Shown piece by piece: positions 1 to 8,642 of a stretch of DNA of 64,000 nt; the first letter of the stretch is position 1; every line of letters begins with the position of its first letter. The position numbers and the translations under genes were made by a program. The DNA is from Rhodococcus sp. KRD197 (GTDB lineage Bacteria; Actinomycetota; Actinomycetes; Mycobacteriales; Mycobacteriaceae). The notes under the pieces were generated by a model that did not search any database, was not told where the DNA came from, and worked only from the letters and a program-made list of their open reading frames with translations. The stretch covers positions 56,625 to 120,624 of the forward strand of contig NZ_JABFAO010000014.1 in the NCBI RefSeq assembly GCF_017168235.1, given 5' to 3'.

Positions 1-123
1 CCCGAATCGGAGGCGGTCGTGCAGTCCGCCCCCGGTTTGGTCCTGTGCTCGCCCTGTCGGCTCGCTGCGCCACCGACGGTGAGCAGACCCCAGACCGAGC
101 AGGACCCCGGGCGACACTCCTGA

Positions 124-387
124 TCCGCCGCCGTATACGGGCAGCAGCCCGCCGAAGGCGGTTCGGGGCTGAGCGACGAGCAACTGACCGATATCGCTGT
201 CGCAGCGGGAGTTCCCGACACCGCCGGCGACTGCATCACCGGCGGCCACTACACCGACTGGGTGGCCGACTCCACCCAGTCGGTGCTCAAGACCATCAAC
301 GCCACTCCCACAGTCCTGCTCAACGGCGAACCGATCGCCCTGAGCACACCCGGTGCTCTCGACGCCGCGGTACGTGCCATCCCGTGA
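124..387 (+). pseudogene. DsbA-family thiol oxidoreductase, C-terminal fragment
   Basis: Reading the frame that ends with TGA at 385-387 gives about 87 residues resembling the C-terminal part of actinobacterial DsbA-like (thioredoxin-fold) proteins: an 'AEGGSGLSDEQL' helix, a 'GDCITGGHYTDWV' segment and the cis-Pro loop 'ATPTVLLNG'. The same frame has a stop at 121-123, and no upstream frame supplies the active-site CxxC or a start, so the gene is broken or cut at its 5' side. It is convergent with the decayed copD-ctaG gene. DsbA-like proteins often sit beside copper genes, but no function is claimed for this fragment. Confidence 0.55.
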
Positions 388-484
388 ACGGCATGACCGA
401 CATCTCCTACACAACGGTATAGACCAGCATCTTTCGGGGCGGGATGGGGGAATGCGCATTGCAGGAAGCATAGGGCTGCGCGCA

Positions 485-1472
485 TCACTGATCCTGGTGA
501 TCGAACGTTACGAGTTGCTCGTGGATCCCAGCTGCGTTCCTTCGTGCGGCCTGAACCCGGTGCAGTCCGGGGTCGATGCCGATGATGACCCAGTAGTAGA
601 GGTACCCGGTGACGATGAAGTGGATATTCATCACCTCGTGTCCCCAGTGGTAGCGGACCAGCTCGTCGAACAGCGGGCTGAAATACACTGCATAGATGGA
701 GAGGACGAACAACCCGACCGCGACGGCGGGGTTCGACAGCACTCGCATCAGTGGTGAATGGACCACCCACACGATCCATTCCCGCGGTCCCGGCATCCTG
801 TCCTCCCGAGCTGGGGGCAGCGCCCGCAACGCGAGCGTGACCGGCCCGCCGAGCACGAGCAGGACCGGAACGAACATGTTGAGCGTCATGTGCGCACCCA
901 TATTGACGCTGAACATCGCCGAACCGTATGCAGCGAGACCTGAACTCGTCGCCACCAGCAACGCCAGGCACCCGGTCATCCAGGCGATGGTACGCCCGAG
1001 GGGCCACTGATCTCCGCGCCGTCGCAACCGCAGAACTGCCCACCCGTACAGCGCGATCAGGACGACTGCCGCGCCGCCGGTGACGAAGTCAAACCGCCAG
1101 AAGGTCGCGAACTGCTCGAGCGAGGGAGCGTCAGACGGTTCTCAGGCTCGATCGGCCAGCAGTGAGCAGGGTCGCGTATCCGTCGGGACCGACCCGGCCC
1201 ACACGGCAGAAACGGGTACAGACTATCCCGTATACCAATGAGCCCATCGTGATCGCGGCGGCGAGTGAGACGGTGAAACGGAGCAGGACGTACAGAAGCG
1301 ATGTGAAGGTGCCAGGGAACGAGTCACCGCTGGCTGCGTGTCGGGTGTCCCCCGAGCGGACGGTGACGACAACGACCAACGCGGCCGCGCATACGAGCGC
1401 GATCGCAAGGACGTAACGCACACACAGCGACTGGCGTGTGCGCGAAATATGGTGCGGTGAATCGGTTGTCAC
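485..1472 (-). pseudogene. CopD-CtaG copper membrane protein, internally deleted
   Basis: The GTG at 1472 opens about 100 residues like the N-terminus of the CopD-CtaG fusion (two membrane segments, 'GPDGYATLLTAGR'). The frame is then lost at about 1131-1145, and a second frame (below about 1140) continues with the CopD/CtaG linker and the CtaG part: '[15 protein letters not shown]', '[12 protein letters not shown]', '[12 protein letters not shown]', ending abnormally after 'IIGIDPG'. Most CopD membrane helices are missing at the join, and the C-terminal third of CtaG is replaced by unrelated sequence. Compare the intact 674-residue homologue at 33091-35115. The family takes part in copper uptake and cytochrome oxidase assembly; this copy cannot be functional as a fusion. 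Confidence 0.75.
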
Positions 1473-1524
1473 ATAGCCTCGTTCGATGTCGCTGTACTGC
1501 AGTGGCGTCGGTCGATCATCGGTG

Positions 1525-2256
1525 TTACACGACGCCCATCATGATCGCCATTCCGGCTGCCATCGCCACCTCGCACGCCGCAGCGACACTCTGCGGCCGC
1601 GACGCCGGTAGCGCATCGACGGCGATATTACCTGCCTGCGATCCAGGCGAAGGATGTACAGGTGCGAGAGCAGTGCTCTGTTCGGCGACGAACAGACGGT
1701 AGAGCCACACGATCGCTGCGACAGCGAAGACGACTGTGAGCGTGAGTGATACCGCGGAGATCCATCCCGGTCCGCTCATCGCGGCCGTATGGTCAGGACT
1801 GCTCATGTCCATGTCGGGGGTGTGTGCGTGCGCGCCCATTCCGGACATGTCACCGTCGGCGGCGTCGGCGGTGTGATCGTGCGCGGCGGTGCCGGGAAGC
1901 CACCCGGCCATCACCGCGACCATCCACACCATCGCAGCCATCATGAACACGTGATAGCTGCCCATCGCAGGTCCGTGGGGGTGCTCGTCGACACCGGTCG
2001 TGCCCGGTGCCGTGCGTGCTGCGGAGATCGCGAACCACACCGTCGCCGCGGCAAAGAACACTCCCTGCGGTAACAGCGGGACGCCGAGCCCCCACGGCCA
2101 CGCCATCGCAATCATGGCCGCGCACATCACGAGGTGGAACCCGTGGTCGATCCGTACGTTCCACTGCGCGGCGCGGATGATGCGGTACACGCAGTATCCG
2201 GCCGCGAACACGAACAGTGCTGTGGTGATCCACCGCAGCGAACTATCAGCGATCAC
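1525..2256 (-). CDS. DUF5134 multi-pass membrane protein with His/Met-rich loop
   Basis: This is a 243-residue protein whose GTG start at 2256 overlaps the stop of the upstream PepSY gene (GTGA), which is why this start was chosen. About six to seven hydrophobic segments are visible, beginning with 'ALFVFAAGYCVYRI'. Between membrane segments lies a loop very rich in His, Met and Asp ('HDHTADAADGDMSGMGAHAH' followed by repeated MDM motifs), typical of copper-handling membrane proteins. The family (DUF5134) has no assigned biochemical role. It is the only intact gene in this decayed copper cluster; whether it is still expressed is unknown because its upstream partner is frameshifted. Confidence 0.75.
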   Translation of the reverse strand: MIADSSLRWITTALFVFAAGYCVYRIIRAAQWNVRIDHGFHLVMCAAMIAMAWPWGLGVPLLPQGVFFAAATVWFAISAARTAPGTTGVDEHPHGPAMGSYHVFMMAAMVWMVAVMAGWLPGTAAHDHTADAADGDMSGMGAHAHTPDMDMSSPDHTAAMSGPGWISAVSLTLTVVFAVAAIVWLYRLFVAEQSTALAPVHPSPGSQAGNIAVDALPASRPQSVAAACEVAMAAGMAIMMGVV

Positions 2257-3793
2257 GACGCGTCCTGCCGATTGTGTGCATCGATACCCGGTGCTCGATC
2301 CGCGTCGGCTCGTTCTTCCCGCGACGGCAGCGACGCGGATTCGAGTGTGGTTCCGCGCGATCGACGGTGGTGACGTAGTCCCAGAGCGACGTCGACGGCG
2401 ACGAACACTGCCAGTGTTATTCCGAACAACGGCATGTACCAGCCCAGGATCACTGCGATCACTACCGCGGTTACCGCGGCCCACGGCGGCATCCGGCGCA
2501 GCGCCCCGCGTTTGGCAGGTGGTCCGAACCTGATTCCTCGTGCCCGGGTCGGGCACCGCAGCCACCACATCCGGTAGCCGCGAAGGATGACGGCGATCAG
2601 ACCGATAGCGGTGAGCGCCAACAGGATCTGGTTGACGAGTCCGAACAGGATGCCCATGTGGGCGTCGATGGTCCAGTTGGTCATCTTGGCCATGAGCGGC
2701 CAGTTCGCGAACTCGACCTTGTCGATCACCTGGCCCGACGCGGCATCGACGGCTACCGAATCGTAGCGTGTGGGCCAATCACGTTTGGCCTCTTGCACTT
2801 TCCATGCCTGTCCCTCTTCGGCGGGAGGAACGAGCTTCATCGGTGCCTGCAGGCCCGCGCCCTGGGCGGCGGCCTCGACACCGTCGATTCCGCGCCTTCA
2901 CCGATCACGGTGTCGGTGACCGGCGCACCGTCTCCCCCGTGGTGATCACCGCCTGCATTCTCGCCCGTTCCGGCAGGATGAGTCTCGACCGACGGTGTCG
3001 TTCACGACAGCGCCGTACGTACGTCCCCGATGGTCTCTCCGGCATACCGTGACCACGTCAAACCGGTGACCGAGAGAAGCAGGAGAGCGGCGATGATCCA
3101 CACCCCGACCGTGCCGTGCCACGACAACGCGCGGGCGCGGCCCCTCTTCCTCGGCTCCGGCACCAGAGCAGCTCTGGCGGCTTCGGAGGCACTGGACGAG
3201 CGTTGGCGGACCCGGGCGTCCACAACACGAGCCCGCCGAGTGCGACCACCCACAGCCAACTGGCGGCCAACTCACTGTAGTTACGGCCCAGATCGCCGAG
3301 GTGGAGGTTGCGGTGCAGTTCGTCGATCCACGCGCGCACCGGGAGCCACTCACCGAACGTGGTCAGTTCTCCGCGGACCTGCGCGGTGTAAGGGTCGACG
3401 AACACGGTCCGCCCGTACCCCTCGGGAACGTCGTCGACCGCCAGCACGACACGGGTGGGTGCTCTCGGCGTCGATGGGGGGCCGGACCTCGGTGATCGAG
3501 CCTTCTGGGTGGGCGGCCCGGGCCGCGGCGACCTGCTCACTGAGCGGCAGCTGCTGATCGCCGACCTGATCGACTGTCAGTTCGTGGCGATGAACGTAGT
3601 CCGACAACTGCGGGCTGATGGTGTACAGCAGGCCGGTCACGGCCGCGATCAGCAGAAACGGTCCGACCAGGATGCCGGCATAAAAGTGCAACCGCAGCAC
3701 GAACGGCCTGATCTGTGGCCACAACGGGATCTTCGTCACCGAAGGCGGGGTGTCACCGGGCGCAGGCGGTCGATCGATTTCACTGGTGGACAT
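2253..3793 (-). pseudogene. PepSY-domain membrane protein, several frameshifts
   Basis: The ATG at 3793 starts a PepSY-associated TM protein ('LRLHFYAGILVGPFLLIAAVTG', a typical first helix). The reading frame must be changed near 3460-3475 (after 'PPIDAEST'), again near 3180-3240, and again before about 2850 to follow the family: 'AWIDELHRNLHLGDLGRNYSEL', 'WHGTVGVWIIAALLLLSVTG', 'MTNWTIDAHMGILFGLVNQI'. The last frame runs to TGA 2253-2255 and overlaps the DUF5134 start. Complete members are about 450-500 residues and are found with copper and iron genes. At least three indels are needed, so this is a pseudogene unless the sequence itself carries errors. Confidence 0.75.
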
Positions 3794-4302
3794 CTGCGTG
3801 TTTCGGTTCCTTCTCCTCGGGCTGCACTGGGCGCTCAGCCGGTCCTACTCGTGCAGTAGTCGGGCCAGCGGTCCCGGAAGTTCCCGATAATTCCGAGCCG
3901 CGTACTCGAGAACTATTCGGGTGTCACGCCCCGACTAGGTCCTCGTAGGGCTGCGACCCCGCCACGAGCTGCCGGTGTAGGTGTCAAAGTGAAGGAGATT
4001 CGACGGGTTTCCCGTCCAAAGAGCTACTGCTCAGTGGAACGACCTGATCTCGTGGCCGGACAAGTCCTCGACGGCTACGCTTGCGACCCGTCCCAGGGAT
4101 ACTCAACTGTCGAGCAATTCGAACAGACCGGTGCGGCCGTGTACGGAGCAAACTTCTGCTCCTCAACCGACGCTCAGAGCACCGAGAAGTGGTACTGCAG
4201 GCCGTCGTACGCCCATTTTCCCGCACCATCCCCGGCGAAACACCAGGTGAGCGTGTTTTGAAATCAAAAAGCCTGTCGGAGGTGCGCACTACAGTTCTTG
4301 CC
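3794..4302. other. 509-bp stretch without a recognised gene
   Basis: Lies between the PepSY pseudogene (leftward) and the recombinase (rightward). Open frames exist here, and one is continuous with the recombinase frame from about 4081, but they show no recognisable domain and no convincing ribosome binding site, so they are treated as non-coding. It should contain the promoters of both flanking units; no clear operator was seen. Confidence 0.4.
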
Positions 4303-5469
4303 ATGGCAGAACGGCAGCTCGGTGAGGTCCTGGACGCAGATTCAGTTGCCCTGGTGAGTGGTGCGGTGGTGTTTCCGGACCTGTCGGCCGAGGTGGCTGC
4401 GCGTATCGAACGGTCGATGGCGTCGGCGCGGTCTGCCGCAACCCGCCGCGCCTACGATTCGGCGTGGCGGCGATTCGAGACCTGGTGCACTGCCGCCGGG
4501 CACATCTCGTTGCCGGCGCACCCTGCGACCGTGGCTGCGTATCTCGTTGACGCGGCGGACTCGCTGACCGTCGACGGAGTCCGGGCGTATGCACCGTCGA
4601 CCTTCGGCAAATGGGTCGCTGCGATCACCGACCGTCACCGCGGGCTCGGCCACGACACCCCGTGTGGCCACGAGATGGTGCGCGCCACCCTCGCCGGTAT
4701 CCGCCGAGACTACGCCGCCGCGGGGGAGCGCCCCCGCAATCCCCGCGCCCCACTCCTGACGTCCGATATCACTGCCATCGTTGACGTAGCACGTGCCGGT
4801 GTCACCGGCTGGGCCAGTGAAGTGCTCGAACGCCGCGACACCGCACTACTGCTGATGGGGTACTCCGGGGCATTTCGGCGCAGCGAACTCGTGGACCTCG
4901 AATGTCGTGATGTGCGCCGCGATCGCCTCGACGGTGCGCATGTCCGCCTGCGGCACTCGAAGACCGACCAGGACGGAACCGGAACGGTGAAGGCGCTGCC
5001 GTTCACCGACCGGCACGAATCATGCCCGGTCTGCGCGTGGGTTCGCTGGCTGCAGATCGTTGCTGCATTCGATACCGGTGGCAGAACCGCGATCATTCGT
5101 TTGCTTTCCCGCGCAGCGAAGTTCGACTCCCATCTCTGCCACAGCACCCTGCCCACCGCTGACACGCGGTCGGCGCTGTTCCGGTCGATCCGCAAGAACG
5201 GCAACCTATCCCAGACCGCACTGTCGGGTGCGGCAGTGCACGCCGCGATCCGCCGCCGCGCCGGCCGCGCCGGCTACGACGCAGACCTTCTCGCCCAGCT
5301 GGGCGGACATTCACTGCGTGCCGGATTCGTCACTCAAGCGTTCCGTAACGGTGCCGACGCACACGCGATCATGCGACAGACCGGACACAGAAGCCCGGGA
5401 ATGGTCGAAATCTATGCCCGCGAGAACGCGCCTCTGGTCGGCAACGCCGTGAACGATCTCGGCTTGTGA
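4303..5469 (+). CDS. tyrosine recombinase/integrase (active-site complete)
   Basis: 388 residues from ATG 4303. N-terminal core-binding (SAM-like) domain at about 35-140, catalytic domain at about 150-385. All catalytic residues are visible: Arg192 in 'FRRSEL', Lys220 in 'HSKTD', His336 and Arg339 in 'HSLRAGF', His362 in 'TGHRS' and the nucleophile Tyr371 in 'VEIYAR'. A longer frame is open upstream to about 4081, but the sequence there does not resemble the family, so 4303 is preferred. The stop overlaps the start of the next gene (GTGA), meaning the two are translationally coupled. Likely role: site-specific integration or resolution of a mobile region. The target site is unknown. Confidence 0.88.
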   Translation: MAERQLGEVLDADSVALVSGAVVFPDLSAEVAARIERSMASARSAATRRAYDSAWRRFETWCTAAGHISLPAHPATVAAYLVDAADSLTVDGVRAYAPSTFGKWVAAITDRHRGLGHDTPCGHEMVRATLAGIRRDYAAAGERPRNPRAPLLTSDITAIVDVARAGVTGWASEVLERRDTALLLMGYSGAFRRSELVDLECRDVRRDRLDGAHVRLRHSKTDQDGTGTVKALPFTDRHESCPVCAWVRWLQIVAAFDTGGRTAIIRLLSRAAKFDSHLCHSTLPTADTRSALFRSIRKNGNLSQTALSGAAVHAAIRRRAGRAGYDADLLAQLGGHSLRAGFVTQAFRNGADAHAIMRQTGHRSPGMVEIYARENAPLVGNAVNDLGL

Positions 5470-6542
5470 CCCTCATGCACGGCACCGACACCTCGACGAG
5501 CGGCGACAACACCGACCTTGTCCGAACAACTCCAGTATCGAACGACACTGTCCCGGAACGGGGTCGACACACGTGGTCGCTGTTCGCGGACTGGTGCACC
5601 GCTCATGATCAGTCGGCGTTGCCGGTCTCACCGGAGTTGTTCGTTCGGTTCCTCCGAGCCAACCCTGCCGCGCCGGCAACGCAACGTCGTCGCATCGCCG
5701 TCATCGACGCTGTTCATCGAGACCGCGCCCTGCCCCCGCCGGGTCGCGGTCAGAGCGTGCGAGCGGCTCTGGACGCGCTGCGTGCAGCGCGTTTGCGCGA
5801 CACCGCAACTCGGATCGGCGGCATCGTCACGCGCCTCCCCGGAACAGGGTGGCCGGCGGCGTTGTTCGCTCGCCGAGATGCACTGGTCCTCACTCTTGCC
5901 GCGGCCGGGCTGCCATACACCGAGATCGCGGCACTGCGAATAAGAGATGTCGCCGTCGAACCCGAATTCGATGCCCTCACAATCGAAACGGGCACCGGTG
6001 TACATGCCGTCACTTCGTTGGAGCTCGTGAGGGCGGGCGCATCACCGAGAAAGGTGTACAGGCGCTGGTACGAGGTCCTGGCCCACGGCGAGCGGCACCC
6101 CAGCACACGCATGCTCGCCGACGCCATCGAGCACGTCGACGGAACCGAACTCGCCGACTCCGTTACTCATCTCGACCCAGGCAGCGAACGGCCGTTGTTG
6201 ACCACGATCGACCGGTGGGGCCATACCCCGCTGGTCGCAACCCCTCTCACCTCCCGGGGAATAGCCGATATCGTTCGAGCACACCTCGGGGGACGCGCTC
6301 CCACGCACATACCGCCCCCCGTCCGAGAGACGAACCCAAAGCGTGTCTTTACGCTCGAGCCTGCATCGGCGGTCTCGCTCGACCCTGGTTACTACGAACG
6401 CGGCACACTCGCACGAAGGCACTCCCACGCGCTCCTCGACGACGTCGATTCGGTTCTTGCCGATGTCGAAAACCGCGCAGACCGACTGCTCAGGGAACTT
6501 CTCGAGTTCTTAGATGCGGAAATGCCGGAGTGCGAGCAATAG
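5466..6542 (+). CDS. recombinase partner protein, tyrosine-recombinase-like but catalytically degenerate
   Basis: 358 residues from GTG 5466, overlapping the recombinase stop by 4 nt; ATG 5475 is an alternative. Residues about 35-110 resemble a recombinase core-binding domain ('WSLFADWCTAHD', 'ELFVRFLRA'). The following part parallels the catalytic domain of the neighbour ('RRDALVLTLAAAGLPYTEIA' against 'RRDTALLLMGYSGAFRRSEL'), but the catalytic Arg position is Tyr/Thr and no HxxR or Tyr nucleophile motif is present. The C-terminus (about 310-355) is a charged helix likely to form a coiled coil. Inferred role: accessory or directionality partner of the recombinase. A decayed homologue lies at about 22.9-23.5 kb. 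Confidence 0.7.
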   Translation: MTLMHGTDTSTSGDNTDLVRTTPVSNDTVPERGRHTWSLFADWCTAHDQSALPVSPELFVRFLRANPAAPATQRRRIAVIDAVHRDRALPPPGRGQSVRAALDALRAARLRDTATRIGGIVTRLPGTGWPAALFARRDALVLTLAAAGLPYTEIAALRIRDVAVEPEFDALTIETGTGVHAVTSLELVRAGASPRKVYRRWYEVLAHGERHPSTRMLADAIEHVDGTELADSVTHLDPGSERPLLTTIDRWGHTPLVATPLTSRGIADIVRAHLGGRAPTHIPPPVRETNPKRVFTLEPASAVSLDPGYYERGTLARRHSHALLDDVDSVLADVENRADRLLRELLEFLDAEMPECEQ

Positions 6543-6660
6543 TCTTCAGCGCGCGACGATCCCAGGTGTCACCCCGCAGGAGCGACCCCTGTTGTGAGTG
6601 AGTCAGCGAACATTGCACCGAACGACGACCGGGTCTGTGTCGAAAGTTCGCACGCGGGCT

Positions 6661-6905
6661 TCACGGTCTCTTGGTACGGGGTGGTCGTGTCGCTGGACCT
6701 CGTCTCGCGGTGCGCTTCCGATCCACTGCATCGATGTCTGCGTTGATGGTTCGGCGACGTTTCCTGAGGGTCAGTGCCGACAGCGGCAAGCGCGGTGAGA
6801 AGTACCAACACGAAGGGGATGTCGAGACTGGTCAGTGCGTCGATGGTCACGATCGCTCCTGCAGCGACACACACGAAAAGCAGGCGTGCACCGTCCACGC
6901 AAGCG
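6661..6905 (-). pseudogene. DUF4229 membrane protein remnant
   Basis: The minus strand reads '[12 protein letters not shown]' and '[20 protein letters not shown]', near-identical to the intact DUF4229 gene at 23534-23845, then needs a frame change to continue '[18 protein letters not shown]' up to TGA 6661-6663. Bases encoding 'SLP' have been lost at the junction, and the N-terminus upstream of about 6905 is absent. It lies tail-to-tail with the recombinase partner gene, as does the intact copy with the decayed partner gene at 23 kb, so the two segments are duplicates. Confidence 0.75.
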
Positions 6906-7167
6906 CATCCCGATCGTGTGCGGCGGCTGGTTCCGGCACTGGCGATCCTCGCCGCTGGGGTTGACCCCAGTCGCGCTCTCGTCGTCTCGCAGGTCGTGTT
7001 GTCCTTCGGTATTCCGATCGCGCTGATTCCGTTGGTGCGGTTCACCTCTGACCGCATGTTGATGGGCAGCGATGTCAAATTACCGGATCACTCGATATGC
7101 AGCCCGGTTCATCGCGGGAATCGTCGTCGCACTCAGCATTGCACTGATCCATCTAACCGTCGTCTGA
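6906..7167 (+). pseudogene. MntH (Nramp) metal transporter, C-terminal remnant
   Basis: The plus strand reads '[20 protein letters not shown]' and '[20 protein letters not shown]', the conserved penultimate helices of Nramp-family Mn/Fe transporters. After about 7075 the frame must shift by one to read the last helix '[17 protein letters not shown]' up to TGA 7165-7167. Everything N-terminal to this is missing, so the gene was cut where it meets the DUF4229 remnant. Confidence 0.7.
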
Positions 7168-7595
7168 TTGTGCGCGGGTGAACGTCTCCTGCTTGCCTCT
7201 GTGTTCCAGGACCGATTACCGCTCGCGATGGTGGTGGTGTGCGTGGGAAATCGGAATCAGTGGGTTCTTCCGCCGCTCAGGGGGAGTCCGTCCTCGAAAG
7301 AAAGAAGACTTAGTGCGGGCCACCAGATTTGCAAGCAACGCAATCGATGCCCCCAGTTTGGATGACGACGAAGCCGCCCACCACCTTCAAGACATCAACC
7401 CGCGTGCGGATCGTAGACGGCGGTGACAGTCGATGCCGGCCGGCCCGTTCCATGCTTGGGGTCGAGACGTGATTGCCTCCGGGGCGTTGCCTCAGTCTGG
7501 ATGGTGCAAGTCTGCCCACTAACTACGCACATTGTTCGGCATCGATCGCATGATCGAGCAGGACGCGAGAGGCTGCCTCACACTGAGTAGCTCTC
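7168..7595. other. 428-bp stretch without a recognised gene
   Basis: Only short, unconvincing open frames are present on either strand. It separates the mntH remnant from the 3' end of the iron-transport operon and probably holds the terminator of that operon, although no clear hairpin was identified. Confidence 0.4.
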
Positions 7596-8642
7596 TCACA
7601 GGTCGTACACTACGGCGTCGCCGATGACGCGGATGGCGACCCTGTCGCCGGGCGTCAGAGCCGTGGCGCCGAAGCGGCGCACGGTGACCCGCTGGGCCAT
7701 AGCGGTGTCCGCGGTGTCGAGGCGGATCCCGAGCAGCATCTCCGACCCGAAGTACTCCACGTCGACGACGGCCCCCGATGCACCCGCGCCGTCGGTGGTC
7801 ACCTCGATTTGCTCCGGCCGCAACATGATTCGGGCTGCACCTTCGATGGCGTTCGGGGAAGGGGCGACGGCGACGTCGCCGAGGGCGCAGCGGGCACGGC
7901 CGTTCTCGATGTGGGCCGTCAAGATCACGGCGTCACCGATGAATTCCGCGGTGGTGACGTCCACAGGGCGGGAATAGATTTCACGAGGTGTACCGATCTG
8001 TGCGAGCCTGCCCGAGCTCATCACCGCAACCCGGTCGGCGAACGACAGGGCCTCGGGTTGATCGTGGGTGACGAGGATGGTGGTGATCCCAGCCTTGGCG
8101 AGGACGTCGGCGACGATCCGTCGAGTGTTCGCCCGCAAGCCGGCATCGAGTGCCGAGAACGGTTCGTCGAGCAGCATCAATTCAGGTTCACGCGCCAGCG
8201 CCCGCGCGAGCGCGACCCGTTGCTGCTGGCCGCCGGAGAGCTGGTCGGGTCGACGTGAGGCGTAGGACGAATCCAGCGACACCATCTCGAGCAGTTCGGT
8301 GATCTTCGAGACGGTGCGGGCACGGCGTGGCAGGCCGAACCCGATGTTCGCGCCGACCGTGGCGTGTGGGAACAGTGCCCCGTCCTGGGCGACGTACCCC
8401 ACCGACCTTCGGTGCGCAGGCGTCCAGCCGGATCCCGCGACGACCTTCCCGGTCAGTGCGACAGTGCCTGCGTCGGGTTTGTCGAAACCCGCGATCAGAC
8501 GCAGCAGCGTCGTCTTACCGCAACCGGACGGTCCGACGATGGCTGTGGTCGACCCGGCATCGACAGCGAACTCAACACGACGTAGCACCGTCACAGGACC
8601 GAACGACTTGTCCAGCCCATCCACCTCCACCGCGTATGTCAT
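7596..8642 (-). CDS. iron(III) ABC transporter ATP-binding protein (FbpC-like)
   Basis: 348 residues from ATG 8642; ATGA overlap with the permease stop. Walker A 'GPSGCGKTT', Q-loop 'VAQDG', signature 'LSGGQQQR', Walker B 'LMLLDEP' and switch His in 'LVTHDQ' are all present, followed by a C-terminal TOBE-type region of about 100 residues. It energises uptake of ferric iron across the membrane with the permease and lipoprotein encoded just upstream. Operon position (last gene) and the iron boxes upstream support the iron assignment over other ABC families such as sulfate or spermidine. Confidence 0.88.
   Translation of the reverse strand: MTYAVEVDGLDKSFGPVTVLRRVEFAVDAGSTTAIVGPSGCGKTTLLRLIAGFDKPDAGTVALTGKVVAGSGWTPAHRRSVGYVAQDGALFPHATVGANIGFGLPRRARTVSKITELLEMVSLDSSYASRRPDQLSGGQQQRVALARALAREPELMLLDEPFSALDAGLRANTRRIVADVLAKAGITTILVTHDQPEALSFADRVAVMSSGRLAQIGTPREIYSRPVDVTTAEFIGDAVILTAHIENGRARCALGDVAVAPSPNAIEGAARIMLRPEQIEVTTDGAGASGAVVDVEYFGSEMLLGIRLDTADTAMAQRVTVRRFGATALTPGDRVAIRVIGDAVVYDL

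Noticed and set aside
4081..4302. Upstream extension of the first recombinase
   Set aside because: Open frame but no family similarity; ATG 4303 lies where the protein family begins.
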